Shown here one piece after another: positions 9,232 through 18,867 of a DNA stretch of 34,847 nt. The DNA is from Flavobacterium sp. (GTDB taxonomy: Bacteria; Bacteroidota; Bacteroidia; Flavobacteriales; Flavobacteriaceae). Each line of letters begins with the position of its first letter. The first letter of the stretch is position 1. Location: the NCBI RefSeq assembly GCF_023151265.1, contig NZ_JAKLJH010000005.1, forward strand, positions 1 to 34,847. Reading direction: 5' to 3'. Under the pieces are notes generated by a model, which saw nothing but the letters and a program-made list of their open reading frames with translations, had not been told where the DNA came from and made no database searches. A program made the translations under genes and the position numbers.

Positions 9232-9771
9232 ATGAACGAAATTATCAAAAAAAACGGAATTAACTTTGGTATTACATTAGGTGTATTAGGTATCGCATCT
9301 CAAATGATTGTGTATGCAATGGGAGGTGTTTCTAAAGAAAATGCAATATTAAATTCAATACTTCAATTTGTGTTTTGGCTAGCTTTCCTAGCAATAAGAA
9401 TTGTTCAATGTAACAAAACAAAAAAAGAGTTTAACGGTTTTATTTCTCTAAAAGAATTATTTACAACACTAACAGTTACTGTAATTATTGGAATCTTGAT
9501 TTCACAATCATTCACTTTTTTATTCAATAACTTTATTGATGTAGAATACGGAAATGCCATGAATGAATTCATGAACGAACAACAAATTGTAGCTCAGAAT
9601 GCTATGAAAAGCTTCACAAAAGTTACTAGTGAAGACCTAAAGAAAATTGCAGAAACTAATAATTTTTCCATATTAAATATTCTACAAGGAACATTGATTG
9701 CTTTTTTACTTTCATCAGTTATGAACTTAATTTTAGCAGCAATCTTCAAAAAAAATCAACCTGTATTCTAA
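9232..9771 (+). CDS. DUF4199-like membrane protein
   Basis: 179 aa, four hydrophobic segments; sits directly upstream of a GT2 gene. Confidence 0.7.
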   Translation: MNEIIKKNGINFGITLGVLGIASQMIVYAMGGVSKENAILNSILQFVFWLAFLAIRIVQCNKTKKEFNGFISLKELFTTLTVTVIIGILISQSFTFLFNNFIDVEYGNAMNEFMNEQQIVAQNAMKSFTKVTSEDLKKIAETNNFSILNILQGTLIAFLLSSVMNLILAAIFKKNQPVF

Positions 9772-9775
9772 ATAA

Positions 9776-10717
9776 ATGAATTTATCCATAGTTATCCCAT
9801 TATTAAACGAACAAGAATCGTTACCCGAATTACACAATTGGATTGTGAAAGTGATGCAAGCGCATAACTATTCCTATGAAATCCTATTTATTGATGATGG
9901 TAGTACTGATGAATCTTGGAATGTTATTCAAAAATTATCTAATCAAAATTCAAATGTAAAAGGCATCCGTTTTCTTAGAAATTATGGAAAATCACAAGCC
10001 TTACATGCTGGTTTTGCAAAAGCACAAGGTGATGTAGTAATTACCATGGATGCCGATTTACAAGATAGTCCAGATGAAATTCCAGAATTATTCCGTTTAA
10101 TTAAAGAAGATAATTATGATTTGATTTCAGGTTGGAAGAAAAAGCGTTATGATTCTGTAGTAGCGAAAAATATTCCGTCTAAATTATTCAATTGGGCAGC
10201 TAGAAAAACGTCTGGTGTTCATTTAAATGATTTCAATTGCGGATTAAAAGCATACAAAAATATTGTCATCAAAAACATAGAAGTTTCAGGCGAAATGCAC
10301 CGCTACATTCCTGTTTTAGCAAAAAATGCTGGATTTGGGAAAATCGGTGAAAAAGTGGTTATTCATCAAGCTAGAAAATACGGAAGTTCTAAATTTGGAA
10401 TGAGCCGTTTTATCAATGGTTTCTTAGATTTAATTACAATTTGGTTTCTTTCTACTTTTGGAAAACGACCAATGCATCTTTTCGGATTATTAGGTTCTAT
10501 TATGTTTGTGATTGGATTTTTATTCGCTTTCTATTTAGGAATCGACAAATTATTCATCAACACTTCAGGAAGATTAATTACGGAAAGACCGCAATTTTAT
10601 TTATCGTTAACCGCAATGTTAATTGGAACGCAATTATTCTTAGCCGGATTTTTAGGTGAAATTATCCTACGAACCAAAAACAACGAAGAACGTTATAAGA
10701 TTTCAGAAGTATTATAA
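9776..10717 (+). CDS. family 2 glycosyltransferase (polyprenyl-phosphate type, DPM1/GtrB-like)
   Basis: MNLSIVIPLLNEQESLPELHNWI...LFIDDGSTDESW...MDADLQDSPDEIPEL; two C-terminal TM helices. Confidence 0.9.
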   Translation: MNLSIVIPLLNEQESLPELHNWIVKVMQAHNYSYEILFIDDGSTDESWNVIQKLSNQNSNVKGIRFLRNYGKSQALHAGFAKAQGDVVITMDADLQDSPDEIPELFRLIKEDNYDLISGWKKKRYDSVVAKNIPSKLFNWAARKTSGVHLNDFNCGLKAYKNIVIKNIEVSGEMHRYIPVLAKNAGFGKIGEKVVIHQARKYGSSKFGMSRFINGFLDLITIWFLSTFGKRPMHLFGLLGSIMFVIGFLFAFYLGIDKLFINTSGRLITERPQFYLSLTAMLIGTQLFLAGFLGEIILRTKNNEERYKISEVL

Positions 10718-10746
10718 CTTGAGGTCACAATTTGCGACCTCAAGTT
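10716..10746 (+). terminator. hairpin overlapping the GT2 stop codon, possible terminator
   Basis: AACTTGAGGTC-acaatttgc-GACCTCAAGTT; no strong T-run. Confidence 0.5.
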
Positions 10747-10780
10747 TAATCAAAAATAAATATCCTTATCAAGATTAAAA

Positions 10781-12508
10781 ATGCATATCGAACAAAGTAT
10801 TTTAAACAAAGTAAACGAGTGGTTAACCCCAACATTTGACGAAGTAACTCGAAACGCTATAGAAGAAATGATGACTTCGGCTCCAAAAGAGTTAGAAGAA
10901 AGTTTCTATAAAAATTTAGAGTTTGGAACAGGCGGAATGCGCGGCGTTATGGGTGTTGGAACCAATCGTATCAACAAATATACATTAGGTAAAAACACGC
11001 AAGGATTATCGGATTATTTACACAAATCGTTTCCAAACGAACAATTAAAAGTAGCAATTGCTTATGATTGTCGCCATAACAGTGATACCTTAGCTAAAGT
11101 AGTTGCAGATGTTTTCTCTGCAAACGGGATTCACGTGTATTTGTTTTCGGATATGCGTCCTACTCCTGAATTATCATTTGCGGTTCGTTATTTGAATTGC
11201 CATGCTGGAATTGTTTTAACGGCTTCTCACAATCCGCCAGAATACAACGGATACAAAGTATATTGGCAAGATGGTGGTCAATTAGTACCGCCTCAAGATG
11301 CCGAAATTATCAAAGTAATTGAAGATTTAAAATACAGTGATATTAAATTCGAAGCGAATAACGATTTAATTGAATATATCGATACTGAAGTAGATGAAGC
11401 TTTCGCGAAATCAACTGTTGAAAATGCAAGTTTCAATACGCCAACTGAAGCTAAAGCGAATTTAAAAATTGTTTACACTTCTTTACATGGAACTTCAATT
11501 AAAGCGATTCCAAATGTATTGGCAAAAGCTGGCTATACCGATGTTAACATCGTTCCTGAACAAGCGGAACCTAATGGTGATTTCCCAACCGTAGTTTCTC
11601 CAAATCCAGAAGAACCAGAAGCATTGTCGATGGCAATTTCTTTGGCAGAAAAAATTGGTGCGGATATAGTCGTTGGAACTGACCCAGATTCTGACCGCTT
11701 AGGAGTTGCTGTTCGTGATTTAGATGGGAAAATCAAATTATTGAATGGAAACCAAACAATGGTTATCATGACCGCATTCCTATTAGAACAATGGAAACGC
11801 GCTGATAAATTCCAAGGAAATGAATTTATTGGTTCGACTATCGTTTCTACGCCAATGATGTTAGAATTAGCAGCAGCTTATGATGTGGAATGTAAAGTAG
11901 GATTAACAGGTTTCAAATGGATTGCGAAATTTATTAAAGATTTCCCAAATCAAAAGTTTGTAGGTGGTGGTGAAGAAAGTTTTGGTTTTATGGTAGGCGA
12001 TGCTGTTCGCGATAAAGATGCGGTTGCCGCTATTTTATTAGTAAGCGAAATTGCAGCTCAAGCTAAGGCTTCTGGAAGTTCGTTATATCAAGAATTATTG
12101 AATTTATATATTGATTTCGGTTTTTACAAAGAATCATTGATTTCAATTACCAAAAAAGGAATTGAAGGTGCCAACGAAATCAAACAAATGATGATTGATT
12201 TACGCGAAAATCCAATGAAAGAAATCAACGGACAACGTGTGATTTGCATTGAAGATTATCAAGCTTCGAAAGGAAAAGACTTTATGAATAACGAAGAATT
12301 TGAAATCAATATTCCAAAATCAAACGTATTAATTTACTATTTAGAAGATGGAAGCAAAATCTGTGCAAGACCAAGTGGTACCGAACCAAAAATTAAATTC
12401 TATTTCAGCGTAAATGGAATTTTAGATACGATTGAAAACGCTGAATCAGTTGAAAAAGAATTAGATAACAAAATTGCAGGAATTATTTCGGCAATGAAAT
12501 TAAACTAA
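10781..12508 (+). CDS. phospho-sugar mutase (phosphoglucomutase/phosphomannomutase)
   Basis: FGTGGMRGVMGVGTNRINKYT, TASHNPPEYNGYKVYW, GTDPDSDRLGVAVRD, GGGEESFGF, ARPSGTEPKIKFY. Confidence 0.93.
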   Translation: MHIEQSILNKVNEWLTPTFDEVTRNAIEEMMTSAPKELEESFYKNLEFGTGGMRGVMGVGTNRINKYTLGKNTQGLSDYLHKSFPNEQLKVAIAYDCRHNSDTLAKVVADVFSANGIHVYLFSDMRPTPELSFAVRYLNCHAGIVLTASHNPPEYNGYKVYWQDGGQLVPPQDAEIIKVIEDLKYSDIKFEANNDLIEYIDTEVDEAFAKSTVENASFNTPTEAKANLKIVYTSLHGTSIKAIPNVLAKAGYTDVNIVPEQAEPNGDFPTVVSPNPEEPEALSMAISLAEKIGADIVVGTDPDSDRLGVAVRDLDGKIKLLNGNQTMVIMTAFLLEQWKRADKFQGNEFIGSTIVSTPMMLELAAAYDVECKVGLTGFKWIAKFIKDFPNQKFVGGGEESFGFMVGDAVRDKDAVAAILLVSEIAAQAKASGSSLYQELLNLYIDFGFYKESLISITKKGIEGANEIKQMMIDLRENPMKEINGQRVICIEDYQASKGKDFMNNEEFEINIPKSNVLIYYLEDGSKICARPSGTEPKIKFYFSVNGILDTIENAESVEKELDNKIAGIISAMKLN

Positions 12509-14338
12509 ATGGACGAAAATTTTAAAAAGATAATTCCTTTTGCGCTAAACTATAAAAGAGATGTTACATTAAACATTATTTTCAACGTTTTGTACGCTTT
12601 ATTTAGCACGCTATTAATGGTTTCATTAATGCCTACACTTGATGTTATTTTTGACAAAGGCGAAAAAGTCCAAACTAAACCTATTTATACTGGAATTGAA
12701 AACATAAAAGATTACGGAGTCGATTATTTAAACTATATTATTACAAGCGTTTCTGATGAACATGGAAAACAAAATGCTTTATTACTTGTAATAGGAATTG
12801 TATTAATAACTGCATTACTAAAAAACTTGTTTAATTACTTAGCATCGAGACATGTTACTGCTCTACGTAATGGAGTGCTACGCGATTTAAGACAAAAATT
12901 ATATAAAAAAATAATTCATCTACCAATTTCGTATTACTCAGACAAACGTAAAGGAGATGTAATGGCGCGAATGCTTGGAGACGTAGCAGAAGTACAAAAT
13001 TCTTTCTTCCAAATTCTTGAATTAATTGTTAGAGAGCCATTAACTATTATCTTTTCAATTGTAGCTATGCTTGCCATTAGTGCAGAACTAACATTGTTTG
13101 TATTTTTATTCATCCCAATTTCCGGATTTATCATTTCAAGAATTGGGAAAAGCTTAAAATCAAAATCTCAACGTGCACAACAAGAATCAGGAATTTTCAT
13201 ATCAACTCTTGATGAAACATTAGGCGGATTAAAAGTGGTTAAAGGATTTAATGCCGAAAATATTTTTATTTTAAAATTTAATGAATCTATTAATCGATTA
13301 TTAAAATTATCTAACAGCATTTCTAATAAAAATAATTTAGCTTCACCAATGAGTGAATTTTTAGGTATTGTAACCATAGGTACATTACTTTGGTATGGTG
13401 GGAAATTAGTTTTAATAGACCAAACTTTAAGCAGCACAGCTTTTATAACCTACATTGCCTTAGCTTATACGATTTTAACTCCAGCTAAAGCAATTTCGAA
13501 AGCTTCGTATCAAGTAAAAAGTGGTTTAGCTGCTGCCGAGAGAGTATTCTTTTTATTAGAACAAGAAAACACAATTACAAACAAAACTGATGCAGTCGTA
13601 AAAACTTCTTTTGAAGATAAAATAGCTATTGAAAATATCAATTTCAGATATGCAGAAGAAAATGTATTGAAAAACTTCTCTTTGGAAATTCCTAAAGGGA
13701 AAACTGTGGCCTTAGTTGGACAATCTGGTTCTGGAAAAAGTACCATTGCCAATTTATTGACTCGTTTTTATGATGTTCAAGAAGGAACCGTAAAAATTGA
13801 TGGAATCGACATCAAAGATATGACGTTAGAATCGCTTCGTGATTTGATGGGATTAGTTACCCAAGATTCGATTTTGTTTAATGACACCATTAAAAATAAT
13901 ATTCGTTTAGGGAAAGAAGATGCAACAGACGAAGAAATTATTGCGGCTTTAAAAGTAGCTAATGCATACGAATTCGTAAAAGATTTACCTAACGGAATTG
14001 AAACCAATATTGGTGATGCTGGAGGAAAACTTTCGGGCGGACAAAAACAACGTTTATCGATTGCGAGAGCCGTTTTGAAAAATCCACCAATCATGATTTT
14101 AGATGAAGCAACTTCGGCTTTGGATACCGAAAGTGAAAAATTTGTTCAAGTGGCCTTAGAAAATATGATGCAAAACCGTACGTCAATTGTAATCGCTCAC
14201 CGTTTATCTACAATTCAAAAAGCAGATAAAATTGTGGTAATGCACAAAGGTGAAATCGTTGAACAAGGAACACACGATGAATTATTAGCTTTGAATGGCA
14301 CGTATTCGAAGTTAGTGATGATGCAGAGTTTTGAATAA
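12509..14338 (+). CDS. ABC transporter ATP-binding protein/permease (MsbA-like)
   Basis: N-terminal TM domain; VALVGQSGSGKSTIANLL (Walker A), LSGGQKQRLSIARAVLKNPPIMILDEATSALD (signature and Walker B). Confidence 0.93.
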   Translation: MDENFKKIIPFALNYKRDVTLNIIFNVLYALFSTLLMVSLMPTLDVIFDKGEKVQTKPIYTGIENIKDYGVDYLNYIITSVSDEHGKQNALLLVIGIVLITALLKNLFNYLASRHVTALRNGVLRDLRQKLYKKIIHLPISYYSDKRKGDVMARMLGDVAEVQNSFFQILELIVREPLTIIFSIVAMLAISAELTLFVFLFIPISGFIISRIGKSLKSKSQRAQQESGIFISTLDETLGGLKVVKGFNAENIFILKFNESINRLLKLSNSISNKNNLASPMSEFLGIVTIGTLLWYGGKLVLIDQTLSSTAFITYIALAYTILTPAKAISKASYQVKSGLAAAERVFFLLEQENTITNKTDAVVKTSFEDKIAIENINFRYAEENVLKNFSLEIPKGKTVALVGQSGSGKSTIANLLTRFYDVQEGTVKIDGIDIKDMTLESLRDLMGLVTQDSILFNDTIKNNIRLGKEDATDEEIIAALKVANAYEFVKDLPNGIETNIGDAGGKLSGGQKQRLSIARAVLKNPPIMILDEATSALDTESEKFVQVALENMMQNRTSIVIAHRLSTIQKADKIVVMHKGEIVEQGTHDELLALNGTYSKLVMMQSFE

Positions 14339-14339
14339 A

Positions 14340-14371
14340 AGTTAGGAGTTGGGAGATGGAAGTTAGGAGTT
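14340..14371. repeat. short direct repeat, 21-bp spacing
   Basis: AGTTAGGAGTT at 14340-14350 and again at 14361-14371. Confidence 0.7.
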
Positions 14372-14474
14372 TAGCAAAATAAATTAATCTCATTTCAAGA
14401 TTTTTTAGATTATGTAAATTTCTTAAATCTGTGTTCCAAAATTTGATTTTTGAACTTGTAATTGAACTTTAAAA

Positions 14475-15176
14475 ATGTACATAAACCATCCAAATATTAC
14501 GTTACCCGAAGACAATGATACTATTGTTTGGAAATATTTGGACTTGTCTAAGTTTTTAGACATGTTGTTGTCGCAACAGTTGTTTATGTCGCGTTCGGAT
14601 AAGTTTGAAGATCAATATGAAGGGACATTTTCAGAACCCACTTTTGAAGAAATTAAGAAAATTGCCGCTAACAATCCGAAGTTTTTGGATTACTATAAAT
14701 CACATCGAGAAAAAGTAGTGATTAGTAGTTGGCATATTAACGAGTATGAATCGTTTGCGATGTGGCAAATTTTCACTCAAAATACAGAAGGTTTAGCGAT
14801 TCAAACAACTATTGGCAGACTAAAGGAAGCCTTACAACCTGAAAGACAAACCGAACAATATATTGGCGCTGTAAATTACATCGATTACAAAAAAGAATTT
14901 ATTCCGTTTGAAGATACGTTTTTCCCGTTTTTGTTTAAACGTAAAAGTTTTCAGTACGAAAGAGAAATTCGAATTATTTCAGACGTTTCAGCTAATGGAA
15001 TGAAAATCGATAATGGTTTAAAGGTTGATGTTAATTTGAACCAATTAATCGAAAAAATCTACATTCACCCTAAAAGTGAAAACTGGTATAAAAAACTGGT
15101 AATTGAATTGGTTTCTAAATTAGGATTTGATTTCGAAATTGAAAAATCAGATTTAGAGAGTGATATTTTGATTTAG
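14475..15176 (+). CDS. DUF2971-like protein
   Basis: VWKYLDLSKFLDMLLSQQLFMSRSDKFEDQYEGTFSEP...SSWHINEYESFAMWQIFTQNTEGLAIQTTIGRLKEAL...FKRKSFQYEREIRII. Confidence 0.8.
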   Translation: MYINHPNITLPEDNDTIVWKYLDLSKFLDMLLSQQLFMSRSDKFEDQYEGTFSEPTFEEIKKIAANNPKFLDYYKSHREKVVISSWHINEYESFAMWQIFTQNTEGLAIQTTIGRLKEALQPERQTEQYIGAVNYIDYKKEFIPFEDTFFPFLFKRKSFQYEREIRIISDVSANGMKIDNGLKVDVNLNQLIEKIYIHPKSENWYKKLVIELVSKLGFDFEIEKSDLESDILI

Positions 15177-15625
15177 AGTTTTTGTTTAGCTACTCTTAGT
15201 ATAAGATTTGTTGCAGATAAAAAGTCCCTCCATTGAGTATTTTCATCTAAGCTTAACAAACAATCTATTTCATAACTTATCATTGTTGTAGATAAAAAAT
15301 TTGGTCCAATAAAACTAATTTTTGTTCTTGAAGCGTCTAAACAATCTCTAACATCTGTTAATAAATCAGAAGGTTTTATTTTTAAAATAGATTCTCCTAT
15401 TAAATTAAATTCGCTCATTGAAATATAATATTTTTCTAAAGTATTATTTTTCTCTACAGTTACAGTAGCTTCTTTTCCTTCAATATTTGGCGAAATAGTA
15501 ATTAATATGGTATGATTAATTACATTTGAATTAACATCAGAGAACATAATATAAGAAATCTTATTTTGGGTAAAACTCAAAAAAGAAGAAAAACAAAATA
15601 AAACAGCAAATATTAATATCTTCAT
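15173..15625 (-). CDS. hypothetical secreted protein
   Basis: 150 aa with N-terminal signal peptide (MKILIFAVLFCFSSFLSFTQ); converges with and overlaps the DUF2971 stop. Confidence 0.6.
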   Translation of the reverse strand: MKILIFAVLFCFSSFLSFTQNKISYIMFSDVNSNVINHTILITISPNIEGKEATVTVEKNNTLEKYYISMSEFNLIGESILKIKPSDLLTDVRDCLDASRTKISFIGPNFLSTTMISYEIDCLLSLDENTQWRDFLSATNLILRVAKQKL

Positions 15626-15632
15626 TATTAAT

Positions 15633-16346
15633 CTAATTAGGTGTATACATTTCCACTTTCCACTCGTCTGCTAACAAGTTTACGAAATGGTAATGTACTT
15701 TATCATTTTTATCAAAAGCACCGTTTTTGTTGATATCTTCGATGCATCTAAAGTACAAACGATTTTGTGCTTCGATGATATTCCAATCGATTAATTCAAG
15801 AAGATTTTCTGAAAGTTTAGTGAAATTCTCACCACTTGCCGAACTCAAATACAACGAACGAATATCATTTTGATTGATTTTTCCATCTTTGTTAGTATCG
15901 GAATCTACTAAAGTATAAACGATGATTTGCTTTTTGGTTTTAGTAGCAATTCCGTCTAAAAAAGTTGCGGTTTGAATTTGGATTTTCTTATCGGTTAAAG
16001 GTTTTACAGTAGTTGAATCGATATGCTGAAAATTCAAATTATCGAAGTAGCCTGTAATTTCAAATCGGTTATAATTAGAAATCGCATAACTAACCTGATT
16101 GGTTTTACTGCTTCCATAAACTTTACTATTGGTATCATACACACGGACATCACCAACAGGATGAATTAAATATTTCGTTCCTTCCATCAAAATTGGCAAA
16201 TCGGCCACTTTGATAGACGACGTATCTTTAGCTTCAACTTCTACCTTAGTTTTTCCTTCTTCGTAGATAACCTTTGGAGTTTCTGCCTCTTTCTTACAAC
16301 TCATTAAAGTTGCAACCAAGCTAAAAGTAAAAAGAATACGTTTCAT
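15633..16346 (-). CDS. lipoprotein with two EF-hand/dockerin-like Ca-binding loops
   Basis: MKRILFTFSLVATLMSCKKEAE (lipobox LMSC); DTNKDGKINQNDI and DINKNGAFDKNDK. Start moved from 16403 to the signal-peptide Met. Confidence 0.75.
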   Translation of the reverse strand: MKRILFTFSLVATLMSCKKEAETPKVIYEEGKTKVEVEAKDTSSIKVADLPILMEGTKYLIHPVGDVRVYDTNSKVYGSSKTNQVSYAISNYNRFEITGYFDNLNFQHIDSTTVKPLTDKKIQIQTATFLDGIATKTKKQIIVYTLVDSDTNKDGKINQNDIRSLYLSSASGENFTKLSENLLELIDWNIIEAQNRLYFRCIEDINKNGAFDKNDKVHYHFVNLLADEWKVEMYTPN

Positions 16347-16389
16347 CTGTTTAAATTTTATAGTCAAATATACTAAAATAATAATTGGC

Positions 16390-18852
16390 TTACAATCGGG
16401 CAACTAATTTGATATTGAAAACACGAGTAGTCATGTAGTTTGGAATTCCGTATTGTGATTTAGTGTACACATCGCGAACCCATGTATTCGTAATCGAATT
16501 TTGATTGTTGAATAAATTGAAAATTTCCAATCCTAATGATAGCTCATTAAAAGGCTTCAACCAAACTTTACTTGATTTGATTTTCTCATCTTTAAACACA
16601 TAAGAAAACCCAACATCGGCTCTACGATAATCGTTTAAACGTAATTGATAATTGTAAGGATCAGCATAAGCAGGCGAACCACCTGGTAATCCTGTATTGT
16701 AAACCAAATTAAGATACAATCTTAAGTTTGGAATATTTGGCATATAATCTTGAAACAAAACGCCAAATTTTAATCGCTGATCTGTTGGGCGAGCAATAAA
16801 ACCTTTTCCGTCTTGATTTTCTTCTGTCTTTAAATACCCGAAAGTAAACCACGATTCGGTTCCTGGTACAAACTCTCCGTTTAAACGAGCATCAAAACCA
16901 TAAGCGTAAGCTTCTGCATCGTTGTTGGCTCTGTAACGAATACGAACGTTATCAATTGTATAGGTGTTTACATCGGTAATGTTTTTATAATACGCTTCAG
17001 AAACCAATTTGAATGGTCTGTTCCACATTTTAAAACTGTAATCATTACTCAAAACAACATGAATCGATTGTTGTGCTTTTACATTGGTTTGCACTACTCC
17101 ATCATAATCTCGCAATTCTCTGTAAAATGGTGGCTGATGATATAAACCTCCTGACAATCGGAACAACATATCTTTATTCCAATTGGGTTTAAATGCAAAT
17201 TGAGCTCTTGGAGAAAACGTAATTTGACTATCTCCTTTTGGTCTACCATCAGCTTCAACTTGCCATTGATGCGCACGAACTCCGGCATTTATCCAATAAT
17301 CATGTTCACCTATATTTCCTCTATAATTCCATTGTGCATAACCCGAAAATCTATTTATTTTGGTAAAATTTGTAGCTCTTACATTTTGATAAGGCGCTAA
17401 TGGTCCAACATACGGATTATAAGGTTGATCGTTTTGATAATCTAAAATAGGATTTGGCAATGAAAACCCGGCTGAATCTACAACTTCCCATTCTACAATT
17501 CTATCACGAATATCTTCTTTTGTGAATTTTGCCCCCCATTCAAATTGGGATTTTTCGTTTAATTCGTGAAAACCTTTTACTTCAGCATTTACGATTAAAG
17601 CATCTAAATCGTTACGTGCGTGATTTAATTGCGAACCAATTCCACGAGTAAAAACAACATCACCAAAAGTTTCAGAACCAATATTCGCATCAACTTCACC
17701 CAAACGATATTGTGCTAAAATATCATAATATTCTTGTTCTTGCGTATGATATCCGGAAAGGATAAACTTCAATTTATTTTTTTCATTGTATTGATAAACG
17801 GCTTTTCCGGCACCAAAAAATGTTAGGTATTTATCTTTTTCTTGTCCTTCGTAAAATACTAACAAAGCAATTGGTTCGTCGATTGTTCCGAAATTGGTTT
17901 GACGTGTTAACGGTTCGTAATTGTATCTATTTTGCGAAATGTTTCCTAAAAAACTAAAATTCCATTTGGTTGAAGCATTAAAATTCAACAAAGTTTGGAC
18001 ATCAAAAAATGTGGGTCTAAAATTAGTTTCTGTTTCCTGACTATTAACTAAAAGACTGTTATCTCTGTATCGAACACCTGTGATATTACTCCATTTTTGA
18101 TTTTTGGAAACACCTTCAAGTGTTAGACTTCCTCCTAACAAACTAGCTTCTAAACTAGCGCCAAAACGTTTTGGATTTCGATAGGTAATATCTAAAACCG
18201 ATGATAATTTATCTCCATATTTTGCTTGAAAACCTCCAGCGGAAGCATCAACATTGTAAATCATATCAGTATTGGTAAAACTCAAACCTTCTTGTTGCCC
18301 TGAACGAATTAAAAACGGACGATAGACTTCGATTTCATTGACATACACTAAATTCTCATCAAAATTACCACCACGTACCGCATACGAAGTACTTAATTCA
18401 TTACTAGCATTAAATCCCGGCAATGTTTTTAAAATATTTTCGATTCCAGCATTAGCACCGGGAATTTTTCTAATGATTACCGGATCAATTGTGGTAACGC
18501 CTTCAATTCGTTTTTTACTACTTCCAATGACTGTAACTTCACCAAACTCCTCAACTTTTGAATTCATTACTGGATTTAACTCAAAATCTTCATTGGATTT
18601 TAAATTTACGTCAATCGTAATTTTCTTTAATGAAATGTGAGAAAAAGTAATCGTTACTTTTTTATTGGCATCTATTTCTAAAATATAAAAACCATTTTCA
18701 TTAGAAACGGTTCCTTTGTCGCCCACTTTTACCGTTACATTTTCAACAGGATTATTAAATTCGTCTAAAATAACACCTTTAATACGTGCTTTTTGAGCCG
18801 AAACAGTCAAAGAAAAAAGACCTATAATGAATACAAAAATTATATTTTTCAA
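16390..18852 (-). CDS. TonB-dependent receptor with carboxypeptidase-like regulatory domain
   Basis: Signal peptide; KARIKGVILDEFNNPVENVTVKVGDKGTVSNENGFYIL; plug region (IPGANAGIENILKTLPGFNASNELSTSYAVRGG); C-terminal aromatic/basic end. Confidence 0.9.
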   Translation of the reverse strand: MKNIIFVFIIGLFSLTVSAQKARIKGVILDEFNNPVENVTVKVGDKGTVSNENGFYILEIDANKKVTITFSHISLKKITIDVNLKSNEDFELNPVMNSKVEEFGEVTVIGSSKKRIEGVTTIDPVIIRKIPGANAGIENILKTLPGFNASNELSTSYAVRGGNFDENLVYVNEIEVYRPFLIRSGQQEGLSFTNTDMIYNVDASAGGFQAKYGDKLSSVLDITYRNPKRFGASLEASLLGGSLTLEGVSKNQKWSNITGVRYRDNSLLVNSQETETNFRPTFFDVQTLLNFNASTKWNFSFLGNISQNRYNYEPLTRQTNFGTIDEPIALLVFYEGQEKDKYLTFFGAGKAVYQYNEKNKLKFILSGYHTQEQEYYDILAQYRLGEVDANIGSETFGDVVFTRGIGSQLNHARNDLDALIVNAEVKGFHELNEKSQFEWGAKFTKEDIRDRIVEWEVVDSAGFSLPNPILDYQNDQPYNPYVGPLAPYQNVRATNFTKINRFSGYAQWNYRGNIGEHDYWINAGVRAHQWQVEADGRPKGDSQITFSPRAQFAFKPNWNKDMLFRLSGGLYHQPPFYRELRDYDGVVQTNVKAQQSIHVVLSNDYSFKMWNRPFKLVSEAYYKNITDVNTYTIDNVRIRYRANNDAEAYAYGFDARLNGEFVPGTESWFTFGYLKTEENQDGKGFIARPTDQRLKFGVLFQDYMPNIPNLRLYLNLVYNTGLPGGSPAYADPYNYQLRLNDYRRADVGFSYVFKDEKIKSSKVWLKPFNELSLGLEIFNLFNNQNSITNTWVRDVYTKSQYGIPNYMTTRVFNIKLVARL

Positions 18853-18867
18853 AAGAATGGATTTTAA

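Noticed and set aside
13777-14094. 105-aa minus-strand ORF opposite the ABC transporter
   Set aside because: Antisense to a strong conserved ABC ATPase; no recognisable domain. The same reasoning applies to the antisense ORFs at 11533-11769, 13168-13437, 13510-13752 and 22137-22358.
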